64,000 nt of DNA from Limonium bicolor (lineage: Eukaryota > Streptophyta > Magnoliopsida > Caryophyllales > Plumbaginaceae). The stretch is from assembly GCA_023374045.1 (NCBI GenBank), contig CM041780.1, positions 165,655,074-165,719,073 of the forward strand, given 5' to 3'. Below are positions 1-10,222 of this stretch, one piece after another; position 1 is the first letter of the stretch; every line of letters starts with the position of its first letter. The translations under genes and the position numbers were made by a program. The notes below the pieces were generated by a model. The model was not told the origin of the DNA. It saw only the letters and a program-made list of their open reading frames with translations, and searched no databases.

Positions 1-715
1 GGAAATCCCCGTAGGTATTTACCCACGGAAAATTCCGTAGGTAAATAGATAACAAAACGACTGCGTTACCACCCTGGTAATTGGTTGCGTTTTAATGTCA
101 CATTTACCCACGGAAATCCCCGTAGGTATTTACCCACGGAAATTTCCGTAGGTAAATAGATAACAAAACGACTGCGGTTCCACCCAGGCAATTGGTTGCA
201 TTTTCATGTCACATTTACCCACGGAAATCCCCGTAGGTATTTACCCACGGAAAGTTCCGTAGGTAAATAGATAACAAAACGACTGCGTTTCCACCCAGGC
301 AATTGGTTGCGTTTTCATGTCACATTTACCCACGGAAATCCCCGTAGGTATTTACCCACGGAAATTTCCGTAGGTAAATAGATAACAAAACGACTGCGTT
401 TCCACCCAGGCAATTGGTTGCGTTTTCATGTCACATTTACCCACGGAAATCCCCGTAGGTATTTACCCACGGAAAATTCCGTAGGTAAATAGATAACAAA
501 ACGACTGCGTTACCACCCGGGTAATTGGTTGCGTTTTCAGGTCACATTTACCCACGGGAAGTCTTGTAGGTATTTACCCACGGACTGATTCCGTAGGTAA
601 ATAGATAACAAAACGACTGCGTTTCCGCTCCGGTAATTGGCTGCTTACTTAGGCCACATTTACCCATGGAATAGCCCGTAGTTATTTACCCTCGGACCAA
701 TTCCGTAGGTAAAGA
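1..715. repeat. 111-bp tandem repeat, subterminal region of CACTA element
   Basis: Copies begin at about 1, 112, 223, 334, 445 and 556, with a decayed seventh near 667. Each unit holds two opposed CCGTAGGTA-type motifs and a unique spacer that includes ACAAAACGACTGCG. The first five copies are nearly identical and the last two are diverged, which suggests recent expansion from the outer side. The array probably continues upstream of the window. Confidence 0.9.
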
Positions 716-3700
716 AATTGAAAAACGACACCGTTTCCTACCCTGGTATGTTATCTCTGCAAGTTTCTAAAGCTTCTATTATCTTCTCCAGTCACTACGA
801 AATTTTCTTCTCCTTCCCGCTCTGCGAAATCAGCTTCCCCTTCTCCCGTACTCAGCTTCTCCCGTCGCCCTTCCCTGCTTCTTCTTTCAGCATATTGTTC
901 TCGCAACAATCGCACACCTAAACTGAAGAATCTGAAGAAGAAAGTGGTGTCGCCTGAAGAATTTGCTGCTCTCTGGTAAACAAGTGTGCCAAACTCGCGA
1001 AACTCTCCCGCTTCCTTTTCGCATATCCACCCCGTACTGCACTCTCTCCGAATTAGCTAATTGAAGAAGAAGATCTCGGCATCAGGTTAGATTTCTTGAC
1101 ATTCTCCACTGCTACATTTTTACCTCTGCTTGTTCCCGACAAATGTCTGAACAAGTTATTCTACCGCAGTTCCGTTTCTGGGCTCCTTGTCTGAGGCCGG
1201 CTTGAAGAGGAAGGAATCCCAGGTTAGGCTTTCTCTTTAATCTTCTACAGATTTCTTTCTTCAGCATCAGTAGTAGTAACCCTAAAGGCTATGAGTGTTG
1301 CAGGTGTTTACGGTGGTGATTTTCCCCTATCTGAAACACAATAGTTTCTCGGTGGCTGTAATAGCTCCTAAAGGTTGTGAGTGTTGTGAGATTAATTTGA
1401 TCTCCTTGTTAAATTGACCCTGCTTCATTGAACCTGCTGCATACATGTAATAGCTGCTACTACTTGTGAATTGATCGACGTAGTCAAGGGTTTTTTCTTC
1501 AATTTTGACCCATCGTCCTCCTGTAACATGTTGTTCTGTTTGAATCGATTAGGTTTGGATTTGTGTTAATTTTGGTTTGCTTAATGAGCTTTGTCACATG
1601 ATTATTGAATCAGTAGGATGCTTGAATTGGCAATGGATTCACAGTCTGATTGGTTTGAATTTTCAATTGGCATGATTATTGAATCAGTAGGATTCTTTAT
1701 GTTTCTACTTGGTGAATCAAAGTTTAAAGAGCTATGAAATTGCAAGTCTTAACTGTATATTCCTAATTTCTTCCTCTTTCAAATTTCCCCCTATCAAAAT
1801 GTTGTAACCCTAGACCAAAATCTTTCTCTTTAACCTCACCGATCTAGAAACCATACATTATTTAGCGAGGTAGTTCTGTATTTACCACATAGCTACTCGA
1901 ACACGTAATTGATGTACATGATTAATAAATATATGTTTATATACATTTAGCCAGTATTTCTCTATGTTCATAGTCAATGTCAACAGTAAGTTCATACATC
2001 TAAAAACAAGTATAAGAATAATTTTGTAAAAACAATCGTATATATAAAACTCTTGAGAGAATTGAAGATTTACTCTCCTGATTTGACAAAGGTTTCACCG
2101 ATTTCCAACTGTCTGATTCAACAAAACCACCGAAAGGATTTCCTAATATGTAAATCTAAAATACAGAGTTAAATATATGGAAACAACAATATATTGGTTA
2201 ACAATAAAAGTGGAAGCAATTATAAAATAAGAAACTTACCAACTAATATCACAACTTGTTGATTTAAGCAGCAACTGGAGTGGAATTTGTTAAGGATAAG
2301 AACAACGAATTTGAAAGAAAAAGAAGTTCAGGATATTTTATTTGAATAGCTAGAAGAAGATTGTTTCCCCAAGATTATTTTCTGTAGAATCATTCAAGTA
2401 CAGAGGTTATTTGCCCTTGTAAACACACAGCTATTGCTGTGTACTTCACTAAGTAGTTGTGGTACACATGTCATATCTCAATCTTTTTAATTCTTACAAG
2501 TAGCTACCTAAACTGTTTGGTTAATCTTTTACTGGAAGCTACAATTGTTTGGTTAATCAAATAGATTGAACATTCACGTAACAGAAATTTCCTTTTCAAT
2601 GGAATGACTTTAAGTTGTGTTGTGCTATTCAAAAATCAGAACATGTCTGATGCGATACAAGTTTTGTAAACGCCAGAATAAATTGTAATATTATGAGAAG
2701 AATTAATCATTATCATCTAGTCAATCATCTAGACAGTCCAGCATATGGCTAGGTTCATGAGTTTGTTTAACACTACCAGGCGACTACCATGAACTTATTA
2801 CCATAACCCAAAACTGATACCTATTTATAGCCTTTGATTACTAAAGGAGCCAAGTTTCTTAGCTATGATCAGTAGAGGTTTTCTTAAGCAAGCTTGGTAT
2901 GTCATAATGATAAGCCATAATAAAGAGCAAAAAAATCATCCAAAGCAACCAACATTTATAATAGATACCTAAAACTGTCATAAATAGAAAACTCTCTTCT
3001 GTGTTTCTCCACCACACTTCACATTTATGGTCACTTCTTCCCTTCCTGCTACAGCAACTTCTTTTGGTCTAGGAAATGCATTCTTATAAGCAGCTGAGAC
3101 CTGGTAAACAAGAAAACTCATGAGTAGCACGTCAGTACAACAGTAGGTTCAAGAATGTTAAACTTCATTCTCTAACGTTCTCTCAGATACACCATCTGTT
3201 CCTCTGGAACATTTGCAGTAGAATTGCTAGCTGATTTTGTCTACAAATTGACCCTGTCCCTCTGGATTCTGTTCATTGATCTCAACAAAATTGATCTTTC
3301 GAGTACGTAAACTTCTAAACCATCCTCCCTTCCTATGATTTCAATAATAAAGCTACTAGAATGAATCAGCCAGCTAGAACAAATACATACATGTTCTATT
3401 CTGTTATGTTTTATTGCACAGTGTCCTACGCGCTGTTCTTTCATTATTCCCATCTATCTTTTCGGTCACCAGTTTTTCTTGCTGTTTAACTTATTTTGTT
3501 ATTTTTTGTGTGTGGTTGTGTGTATTTTTTTTAGAATTAATTAGTTTGTTACATGTATTCATAATCATTCTCCCTTCTGTGGGTGACTTGCATTTAAAAA
3601 CACAACGATTTATAGGGGCATGATTGAAAACTGAAACCAAATATTTTTGCTAAAACTGTAGAGAAAATGCAATCTTATCCCGCCTGGTTCTTGCTAGTTT

Positions 3701-4159
3701 CATCATCGATGTATTTGCACTTAATACTACTTACTACTACTATTTTGTTACTGAAATGTGGGCATGCAATTAACCCATCTTCTTCTCCTTTCCACTGCTG
3801 TAAATCAAGCCTAGTTAGCTAGAAAAGATGATTATATTATGTATCAAAGGCAAGAATAGAGCTGATTGCTAGATAAGATTATGATCCCATTCTTTTACGG
3901 GTTTGTGGACCATGTTCATGATCTGAATTTTGACTTAATTTGCAATATTATTTATGGTTTGATTTTATACATCAGTTTGCATCTTTATGCAATTTTTAAA
4001 AAGTCAGAGGTTGGGCATTATTGCAATGGTCTTTATGCTAAGTTTTCAATTGCTTTTTGCAATTTATATAGAAGTGTTTTTTTGCTTAAAACTTGTCATG
4101 TCACTAAATCTATTGGATATTGCTAAAATCTGAAGTATGATAATTTTTGTCCGATGGGT
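716..4159. other. Interior of CACTA element, no transposase seen
   Basis: The first 600 bases look like a plant 5' UTR and leader (pyrimidine-rich, short exon-like stretches with GT donors, for example near 1085 and 1221). The rest is AT-rich intron-like or intergenic sequence. No long open frame and no recognisable protein domain is present apart from the exon-like piece at 2979-3100. It may be part of one or more captured gene segments, but I cannot name their source. Confidence 0.4.
2979..3100 (-). pseudogene. Exon-like fragment, unidentified
   Basis: On the minus strand a good splice acceptor (TTTACCAG) precedes an open stretch of about 40 codons that starts VSAAYKNAFPRPKEV and ends in TGA. 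The stretch has ordinary protein-like composition and could be the last exon of a captured gene. It lies opposite in strand to the KEA exons in the same transposon. I do not recognise the family; chance is possible. Confidence 0.25.
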
Positions 4160-4695
4160 GCATATATGTGGAGCAAAGTTTTCTGAGGGTGTTTTTGTTG
4201 GCTCCTTCTTGTCAATGTCATCAACATCAGTGGTATGTTTTTGGTCTTTGGTACTGAGAATTCATTTGCTATGGTCAGTTTTAATGATCAGAAAATAGAC
4301 AGATTTAGAATTAGAATCATAATAATTAAAAAAAAACATTACTGTCGTTGCTGTGAACAAGAAATGGTTTTCCAAGATTTTATCTAAATTTGAAAAGGTT
4401 GTTGCATCAAGCTTTCTCAATGTTTGGTTTGTTCATCTTGTTTAAGGTCGTCAAATATCTGATGGAAAGGAACTACAACAATGCTCTCCATGGTCAAGTC
4501 CCCATAGGGACACTCATCTTTCAGGTAAGACCTAATCAACTTATGTTTCTGGTTTACGTATACATCTGTTTGGTTCTCTGTGTAATGTTTCTTTGAATGG
4601 TTTTAGGATTGTGCTGTCGGTTTACTGTTTGCTTTGCTGCCTGTTTTGGGTAGCAATGGTGGCGTTTTGCTAGGATTGATGTCAATGGGAAAATT
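4160..4695 (+). pseudogene. Captured exons of a K+ efflux antiporter (KEA4/5/6 type)
   Basis: Three consecutive exons can be read. The first ends at 4232 (SEGVFVGSFLSMSSTSV, then GTATGT). The second is 4447-4524 (VVKYLMERN, then HGQVPIGTLIFQ, then GTAAGA). The third is 4607-4695 (DCAVGLLFALLPVLG, then GTAAGT). All junctions are GT-AG and keep one frame. The peptide matches the conserved Na+/H+-exchanger-type membrane core of the plant KEA4/KEA5/KEA6 family as I know it. Introns of 214 and 82 bp are retained, so capture was at the DNA level. The exons before and after are absent and there is no start codon, so no working antiporter can be made. A chimeric transcript or a small-RNA source is possible. 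Confidence 0.8.
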
Positions 4696-5216
4696 GTAAG
4701 TGTGGAGTTTTGAACTGTGTATATATGAATCAAAATCTCCTTGCTCCTATGTAGATGAAATTGATGAATCCTCTGAATGTGTTTGTTGCCATTGAATTTG
4801 ATTATTGTGTGTGTATGTTATCAAGGCTGATAAGGGCAGGATAAATTTCTTTTGGAACATATCCCACTTCATGGCATGCTTATTACTTATTAGGTCTCAG
4901 AAATTTTAGATGTTCTACTATTGAATTCTTTCTAGTGTACGTGATATTTTGTTATTTCTGTACCATCTTTCTAGTGCAGTGATCAATCTTAGGAATATGG
5001 CATTGGTCTCGCTTGTATCTAGGAATGGTAGCTGATTTCCAATGAGTTGATAAAAGTCATAATTGGCTGTCTATGTTGCATGAAACACTTCTCAGTGAGT
5101 TGATTGCTAGGGGATATGAACTTGTACTTCTGTCATTGATTGCGCATAGTTTAGTGATGTTGGCTTGTATAGCTTATCAATATTTTAGCTTATAGTAAAA
5201 CTTTTTAATCCTGCAG

Positions 5217-5302
5217 AAAAAGAAAGAGCTACCATCAGAGGCAAAAACAAATTGGAGGAGATTGGAGACTAAGATGAGCCAGGGCAATCAAAGATAAATT
5301 GG
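5217..5302 (+). pseudogene. Exon-like C-terminal fragment, unidentified
   Basis: A pyrimidine tract and CTGCAG acceptor precede about 27 open codons (KKKELPSEAKTNWRRLE and onward) ending in TAA. An AATAAA-like signal follows near 5452. It looks like a terminal coding exon plus 3' UTR. It does not match the next expected part of KEA, so it may come from a second gene. Family not recognised. Confidence 0.3.
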
Positions 5303-5519
5303 GTACTAAACATTGTAGTTGTTTAGTTTGAGTAGAATTTGTGTATCATGGATTATGTCTATTGGCTTGGGTTTACTGAAGTGATTGCAAACTTCATGGA
5401 TATCATTGTATTGATTTTTGTTAGAGGGGAACTCGTGAAAAGGCTAGTGAAATAAAAACTGTGATTCTGTTCTAGAAATATTTCGGTTGTAAGCAATGTA
5501 TTATATTTTTAAAAAAAAA

Positions 5520-6061
5520 ATTCCACACGTTTACCTACGGAATACCCACGGGAAAACCCGATGGTAAACTGGTTCGTAGGAATTCCGTGGGTAAACTACA
5601 AAGGTAGCAAACCACTTGGCCGTGGCTAATCTGTGGGTAATGCCCACGGGAATGTTCCGTGGGTATTAGTATCCGTAGGTATACCGTGGGCATTCATGTG
5701 GCATGCGAAATTGATATCCGTAGGTATTCCGTGGGTATTTACCTACGGAACAGTCCGTGGGTATTTGTCTCCGTGGGTATTCTGTGGGTATCCACGTGGC
5801 ATACGAGCATGATAGTCGATGGTGTTTCGTAGGTATTCTGTAGGTATTTACCTACGGACTATTTCGTAGGTATTCACCGACAAGGAAAGCCGTAGGTAGT
5901 TCGTAGGTAATTACCTACGGGAAATTTGTTTGGTAGGTAATTAGCTTACCCACGAGGTATTTACCCACAAAACGTTCCCGTAGGTATTCCGTGGCTATAA
6001 TTGAATACCTACGACTTACCCACGGAAATGTCCGTAGGTAAATCCGTTTTTTCTAGTAGTG
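5520..6061. repeat. Subterminal repeats and terminal inverted repeat of CACTA element
   Basis: More than a dozen copies of CCGTAGGTA or CCGTGGGTA occur in alternating orientation, ending with the CACTA terminus at 6044-6061. The arrangement is irregular, unlike the tidy 111-bp array at the other end. An A-run at 5510-5519 separates it from the captured 3' UTR-like sequence. Confidence 0.8.
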
Positions 6062-7061
6062 TTAATTTCTTCTGTAACGAGTACGTAACAACCAGTGATT
6101 AGCTCAGTTCTTCATCCCAGTCGATGAGTGAGGTAGATGACAATCGCATCAAGTCTCATTTACGCTCAACCACCAGATCAGCTCACTAGCTTCGCTCAAC
6201 CAACGTTCAGGTAAGATCTGTGCTTCCTTCACCATTCTTCTCACACGTCTTTTACTTATTTTAGACCTGATAATGTCGTTGTTTTCAGATTTATTCTTTG
6301 GTACGCCTACATTGTGAAGCTGGTATCTGTCCCGCATGAGGTATACACACACTGTCATGGCGTGATCTTTGGTGACTCTAAAATGAAGAATTGAAGAAGG
6401 CGGAAGAGAAAGAAACATGTGGTTGTCGGGGTATAATAGTCCTTTTACATATAACAGGACTTTTCTACTCATCGCGGTCATCGAACACCAATATGTATTA
6501 TGTACATTAATCCCCACGAAAAGCCCACGATTCGTAAACCATTAAGCTGCACATTTATGGGCTCACATTTTACAGCTAGTAATTGAACAGGCCCTTAACA
6601 ATATTTCGAAAGTATGTGTGGTCATTTTTGGCTTTTGTCAGCTTTTACTATCAATTTTTGTGCTGATTCCACAATTTCTCCTCTGTTTTATTAAAACATC
6701 TGCTTTTGAAAGTTGTTTTGAAAGCTAACATCAATTTCAATGTCGCTCCCAATTTCTCATCTATTTTATTCTGACAACTGTATTTGAAAGCTAACCACAA
6801 ATGGACCCATATGTGGAGGGTATTTCTAATATGAGGATATGCTACGAACGTTAAAGTTTTCTGAGACGTGTTTGAAAGTTGGTTAGTAGGTGCCACTTGT
6901 TGTTGAGCATTGGGTCCTAATTAAGATGTCAAATGTTAGCCTTGAAGCCTTCTCAGTTTAAGGATGAATGGATGAAGACGAAGACCTAATGATGTCACTT
7001 TGATGCTAGTCAGATTGATCAAAACTTGATGGCTAGGAGGATGAGTGAGGCCATTGTGTAA
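6062..7061. other. Intergenic, no supported gene
   Basis: A 122-codon minus frame (6149-6517) exists but resembles no family and has no supporting context. Sequence near 6640-6800 contains a weak internal repeat (TTGAAAGCTAAC and neighbours). Nothing else is recognised. Confidence 0.4.
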
Positions 7062-7195
7062 GCAAGAATACTTAGAGCCGCAACAATTAGGACAATTCCG
7101 GGGTACTTGATGTAATATCTCATATGGGCAAGAATAATTAGAGCCGTAATATATAGTTAAGAAAAGTTCAGGGTACTTGATGTAACTCATATGGG
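7062..7195. repeat. Imperfect tandem duplication, about 76-bp unit
   Basis: Two copies begin GCAAGAATA at 7062 and 7138. Both contain TTAGAGCCG near the start and GGGTACTTGATGTAA followed by CATATGGG near the end. The middles are diverged. The duplication may lie inside the LTR-like part of the neighbouring TRIM-like fragment. Confidence 0.6.
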
Positions 7196-7500
7196 TAACT
7201 ATCCAACAACAAAGATCTTAAGCCATCAGGCTTGAAAACTAGCCTTTCTAGGCCCTTAATCATCACTTGGTCTTAAAAACGAAAGATCTTATTTTTGTAG
7301 TTAACTCATTTGTATCCATATAAACCATTCACATTAATATTCATGTCTCAATGTGGGATGGGGTATCACATATTCTCCAACTTGAAGAACATGACGTTCT
7401 CGTCGCAAACCTAAACATCCAAGTCCCAAAGGACCTCGTAGGTATATTTCGGGTAGTCCATCTCGACACGGTTCTGAGTCCGCTCTGATACCACTTTCTA
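7196..7500 (-). mobile_element. TRIM-like LTR retroelement fragment with initiator-Met primer site
   Basis: On the minus strand TGGTATCAGAGC (7482-7493) matches the 3' end of plant initiator methionine tRNA, the usual primer-binding site of many plant LTR elements. It is followed by about 115 bp of non-coding internal sequence and then TGTGATACCCCATCCCACAT, which looks like an LTR start near 7366. The very short internal region and lack of coding sequence are typical of TRIM elements. I could not find a matching second LTR beyond the primer site, so this is a truncated or diverged copy. Confidence 0.5.
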
Positions 7501-8480
7501 ATAGCCAAAATAACCTTTTATTAATCCAGATAATTAACTTTTCCAATTTATTATTGGGTAGCGGACTCAAATCCTGAACTGGGGCATTACCGTCACACTT
7601 GTAATTAAACGAGTGCTAAGACCTAAACAATTAATTGAATAACCAAATCCAACACGATAATAATTATCTCTCAAACATTGTAGAAATCTCAAGTAATGCG
7701 TCATAGTACGACCCACATGTATCATCTCAATCACATGTCCTAATACGACTCATATACACCATTGTTGCCACATCTTTAATAATTTAATCATTATTTTTCA
7801 CCACTAATCTCTTAAAACCCACACATACAACCAAAAAATAAATTGTGCAATAAATCGATTAAATAATTCATTTTACATATAATCATCTCAAAAATAATTC
7901 TCGTTAATATCTTCTTTCAAATAATAACCAAATAACCACCAATACACATTACAAAATAAATCGCTCACATAAATAAATTCAATAAAAATTCAATCTCAAA
8001 CAACTGTCATACCAACAATTCACATCCAATATTTTTGCAGAATTAGTACAAAATAGTGAACACAATAAATTATCTAGTATTTGCACCTGAATTAACCACA
8101 CAAACAACTATGACTCCTTGTCAACAAAATATGAGCCTAAAAATTAGACATTTCTTTCCTTTTTTGTTTATCATGACACAAGAAAGGGTGGGCGGAGAGG
8201 GTGATAGATGAAATATTAAGGATGAGGAGAAAGATTGTGGGTGAGACTAGCTGAGAGAGATGGCTGGCAGACAAATGGAATCGCTGCACACATGGAATGA
8301 TTAGAAAGGCAACGAGGAAATTAAACAACTTTTATTACCGAAGGAAAGTTAAACTGTTAAAATAAATTCTAGAAAACCAAAAGTTGAGAAATATATATAG
8401 ACATTACCGACGTATAATAAATAGAGTCAAGAAATACGGAAAATAATAGTGACTTATTAAATAAAGTCAATAAAACCTAC
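7501..8480. other. AT-rich intergenic sequence
   Basis: The stretch is strongly AT-rich, with runs of short A/C-rich words and no coding signal. I see no gene or clear element ends in it. Confidence 0.4.
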
Positions 8481-8482
8481 TA

Positions 8483-8746
8483 CTCCCTCCGTTAATTTTT
8501 ATATGTCTTTCTAGCTCATTTGGTTTGTTAAGATTTAGTTGTCATTTTAGATTTTCAAGACAAACTTTATTGCTTTTTTCCACCATTGCCCCTATTAATA
8601 ACAACAACTCCCAAGGAAAAAGATAGTTTACCACCTTACACACACATTTATTAAAAAGAAAAAGTAAGGTTAGATGAGTCATTTTACCTCATTTCTTAAT
8701 TCTTGTGCATAGAGCCAGAAAGACATCTAAAAATTAACGGAGGGAG
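8483..8746. mobile_element. Stowaway-type MITE
   Basis: The 264-bp element begins CTCCCTCCGTTAATTTTTA and ends in the inverse (TAAAAATTAACGGAGGGAG). TA dinucleotides flank both ends (8481-8482 and 8747-8748). The inverted repeat extends imperfectly about 30 bp, and the CTCCCTCCGT start is the Tc1/mariner Stowaway signature. No coding capacity. Confidence 0.9.
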
Positions 8747-8979
8747 TACTAAATAGAGTTAGGAATTATGAATTTATAAAATTGACATTTTAAATTTAGT
8801 AACAACAATTATAGTATTAAATTAAGTATTAACAATTGAATTAAGTAAAATCAATATATAGCACTTAAAACAGATAATATTTATTATCTCTATTTTTAAT
8901 AAATAAACATACCAAATTAATCAAAATAAACATGAGAAACATTAGTGTGAAATTAAAAACCACAACCTGTCTATTTTTA

Positions 8980-10222
8980 CACTAGTAGAAAAAATGTTTT
9001 TAATGACGGCGTTTAAACTACGGTTAAATGGAAAACCGTGGTTTAAAGTTTATAAACCACGGTTTTAATAGAAACCGTCGTTTAAGGTGCATACCAGAGC
9101 GCATATACCACGGTTCTTCCGGAACCGTCGTATATAGGTTAGTTATATACCACGGTTTTTAGGGCAACCGTGGTATATAGTACATGCAGGAGTGAATATA
9201 CCACGGTTCTTGGAGAACCGTCGTATATAGGGTACCTATATACCACGGTTCCTAGGCAACCGACATTTATATTGCACATCTTACTATATTAAACCACGGT
9301 TTTTTGATCAACTGTGGTATATAGTCTAGGCGGGAATTTTAATTTTTGGCCAAAAATTAACGCGGCGCTTTCTTCTCTATTCTCTTATATATCGACGAAG
9401 CACTCTTCTTCTTCATTCTCTTCAATGTCACGGTAATTTTGGAACCCAAACCGACGAACATGCTCTGCAACTATTCTTCATTCTCTTCAACTAGCTCACG
9501 GTAATTTTTGCAACCCTAAATCGCGAACAAGGAACATGCTCTTCCTCACTCATTCTCTTGTTTTTCGGTAATTTTTGCAGCTTACACTTGCGAACAAGGA
9601 ACATGCTCGTCCTCACTCACTCATTCCCACTGTAATTTTCGCAACCATAACCGGCGAACAAGGAACATGACCTACGCCTCCATTCTTCATTCTCTTCAAC
9701 TTCACGGTAATTTTGCAACCCACCGCGAACAAGGAACATACTACGCCATTCTTCACTCATTATTTTGCAACTCTAAATCGCAAACAAGGAACACACATGT
9801 TCTAGCCTCTTCATTCTCTTCTCTTCTGTGCTCTGTTTGATATCTGCGAAGCGGCGCTTCTACATCACCGGTGATTTTGAAAAATATTTCAGAGACTATA
9901 AACCATGGTTATATGTATAACCGTGGTTTATTCGTTGATTTTATAGATAATATACCACGGTTTTGACCTTTAACCGTCGTATAAAAGGACTTTATACCAC
10001 GGTTCTCTCCTTAACCGTCGTTTAAAATTGCTGAGGACCGCGTCCAAAAACGGTCTTAAACGACGGTCATAGCAAACCGTGGTATATAGTCTACTTTTAA
10101 ACGACGGTTATCAACCGTGGTATATAAGCAATTTTCTATATGCGACGGGAGCATAAACCACGGTTCCTAACCGTGGTATATAAGCAAAATAACCGTGGTT
10201 AAAAACATTTTTTCCACTAGTG
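8980..10222. mobile_element. Non-autonomous CACTA transposon, complete
   Basis: The left end CACTAGTAGAAAAAATG and the right end inverse (CATTTTTTCCACTAGTG) give terminal repeats of about 22 bp with one mismatch. TTA flanks both sides (8977-8979 and 10223-10225). Subterminal zones carry many hairpin-forming ACCACGGTT / AACCGTGG and AACCGTCG motifs in both orientations. At 1,243 bp with no open frame it must be mobilised in trans. It differs in subterminal motif from the CACTA at 1-6061, so it belongs to another family. Confidence 0.95.
9400..9830. repeat. Degenerate minisatellite inside the small CACTA element
   Basis: About seven units of roughly 55-75 bp share CATTCTCTTCA, CGGTAATTTT, GCAACCC and GCGAACAAGGAACATG in that order, with indels. 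The repeat fills most of the non-subterminal interior. A leader-like origin (a captured 5' UTR later amplified) is possible but not shown. Confidence 0.7.

Larger units (their letters stand above)
1..6061. mobile_element. CACTA (En/Spm-like) DNA transposon, left end outside window
   Basis: The right terminus reads as the inverse of CACTACTAGAAAAAACGG, ending at 6061, and is followed by TTA, a plausible 3-bp target duplication. The last 540 bases and the first 715 bases are packed with the same short motif (CCGTAGGTAAAT or CCGTGGGTA in both orientations), as expected of transposase-binding subterminal repeats. The left terminus lies before base 1, so length and target duplication cannot be checked. 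No transposase is visible between the two repeat zones. The interior instead holds UTR-like and exon-like sequence, including KEA antiporter exons. This fits a non-autonomous CACTA that has captured host sequence. Confidence 0.85.

Noticed and set aside
1..715. Regularly spaced repeats that might suggest a CRISPR array
   Set aside because: The repeat unit is 111 bp with near-identical 'spacers', lies in plant DNA and shares motifs with a CACTA terminus.
6149..6517. 122-codon minus-strand open frame
   Set aside because: No family resemblance, no exon context, and composition like surrounding non-coding sequence.
7482..7493. Complete LTR element around the initiator-Met primer site
   Set aside because: No matching second LTR was found beyond the primer site, so only a fragment is claimed.
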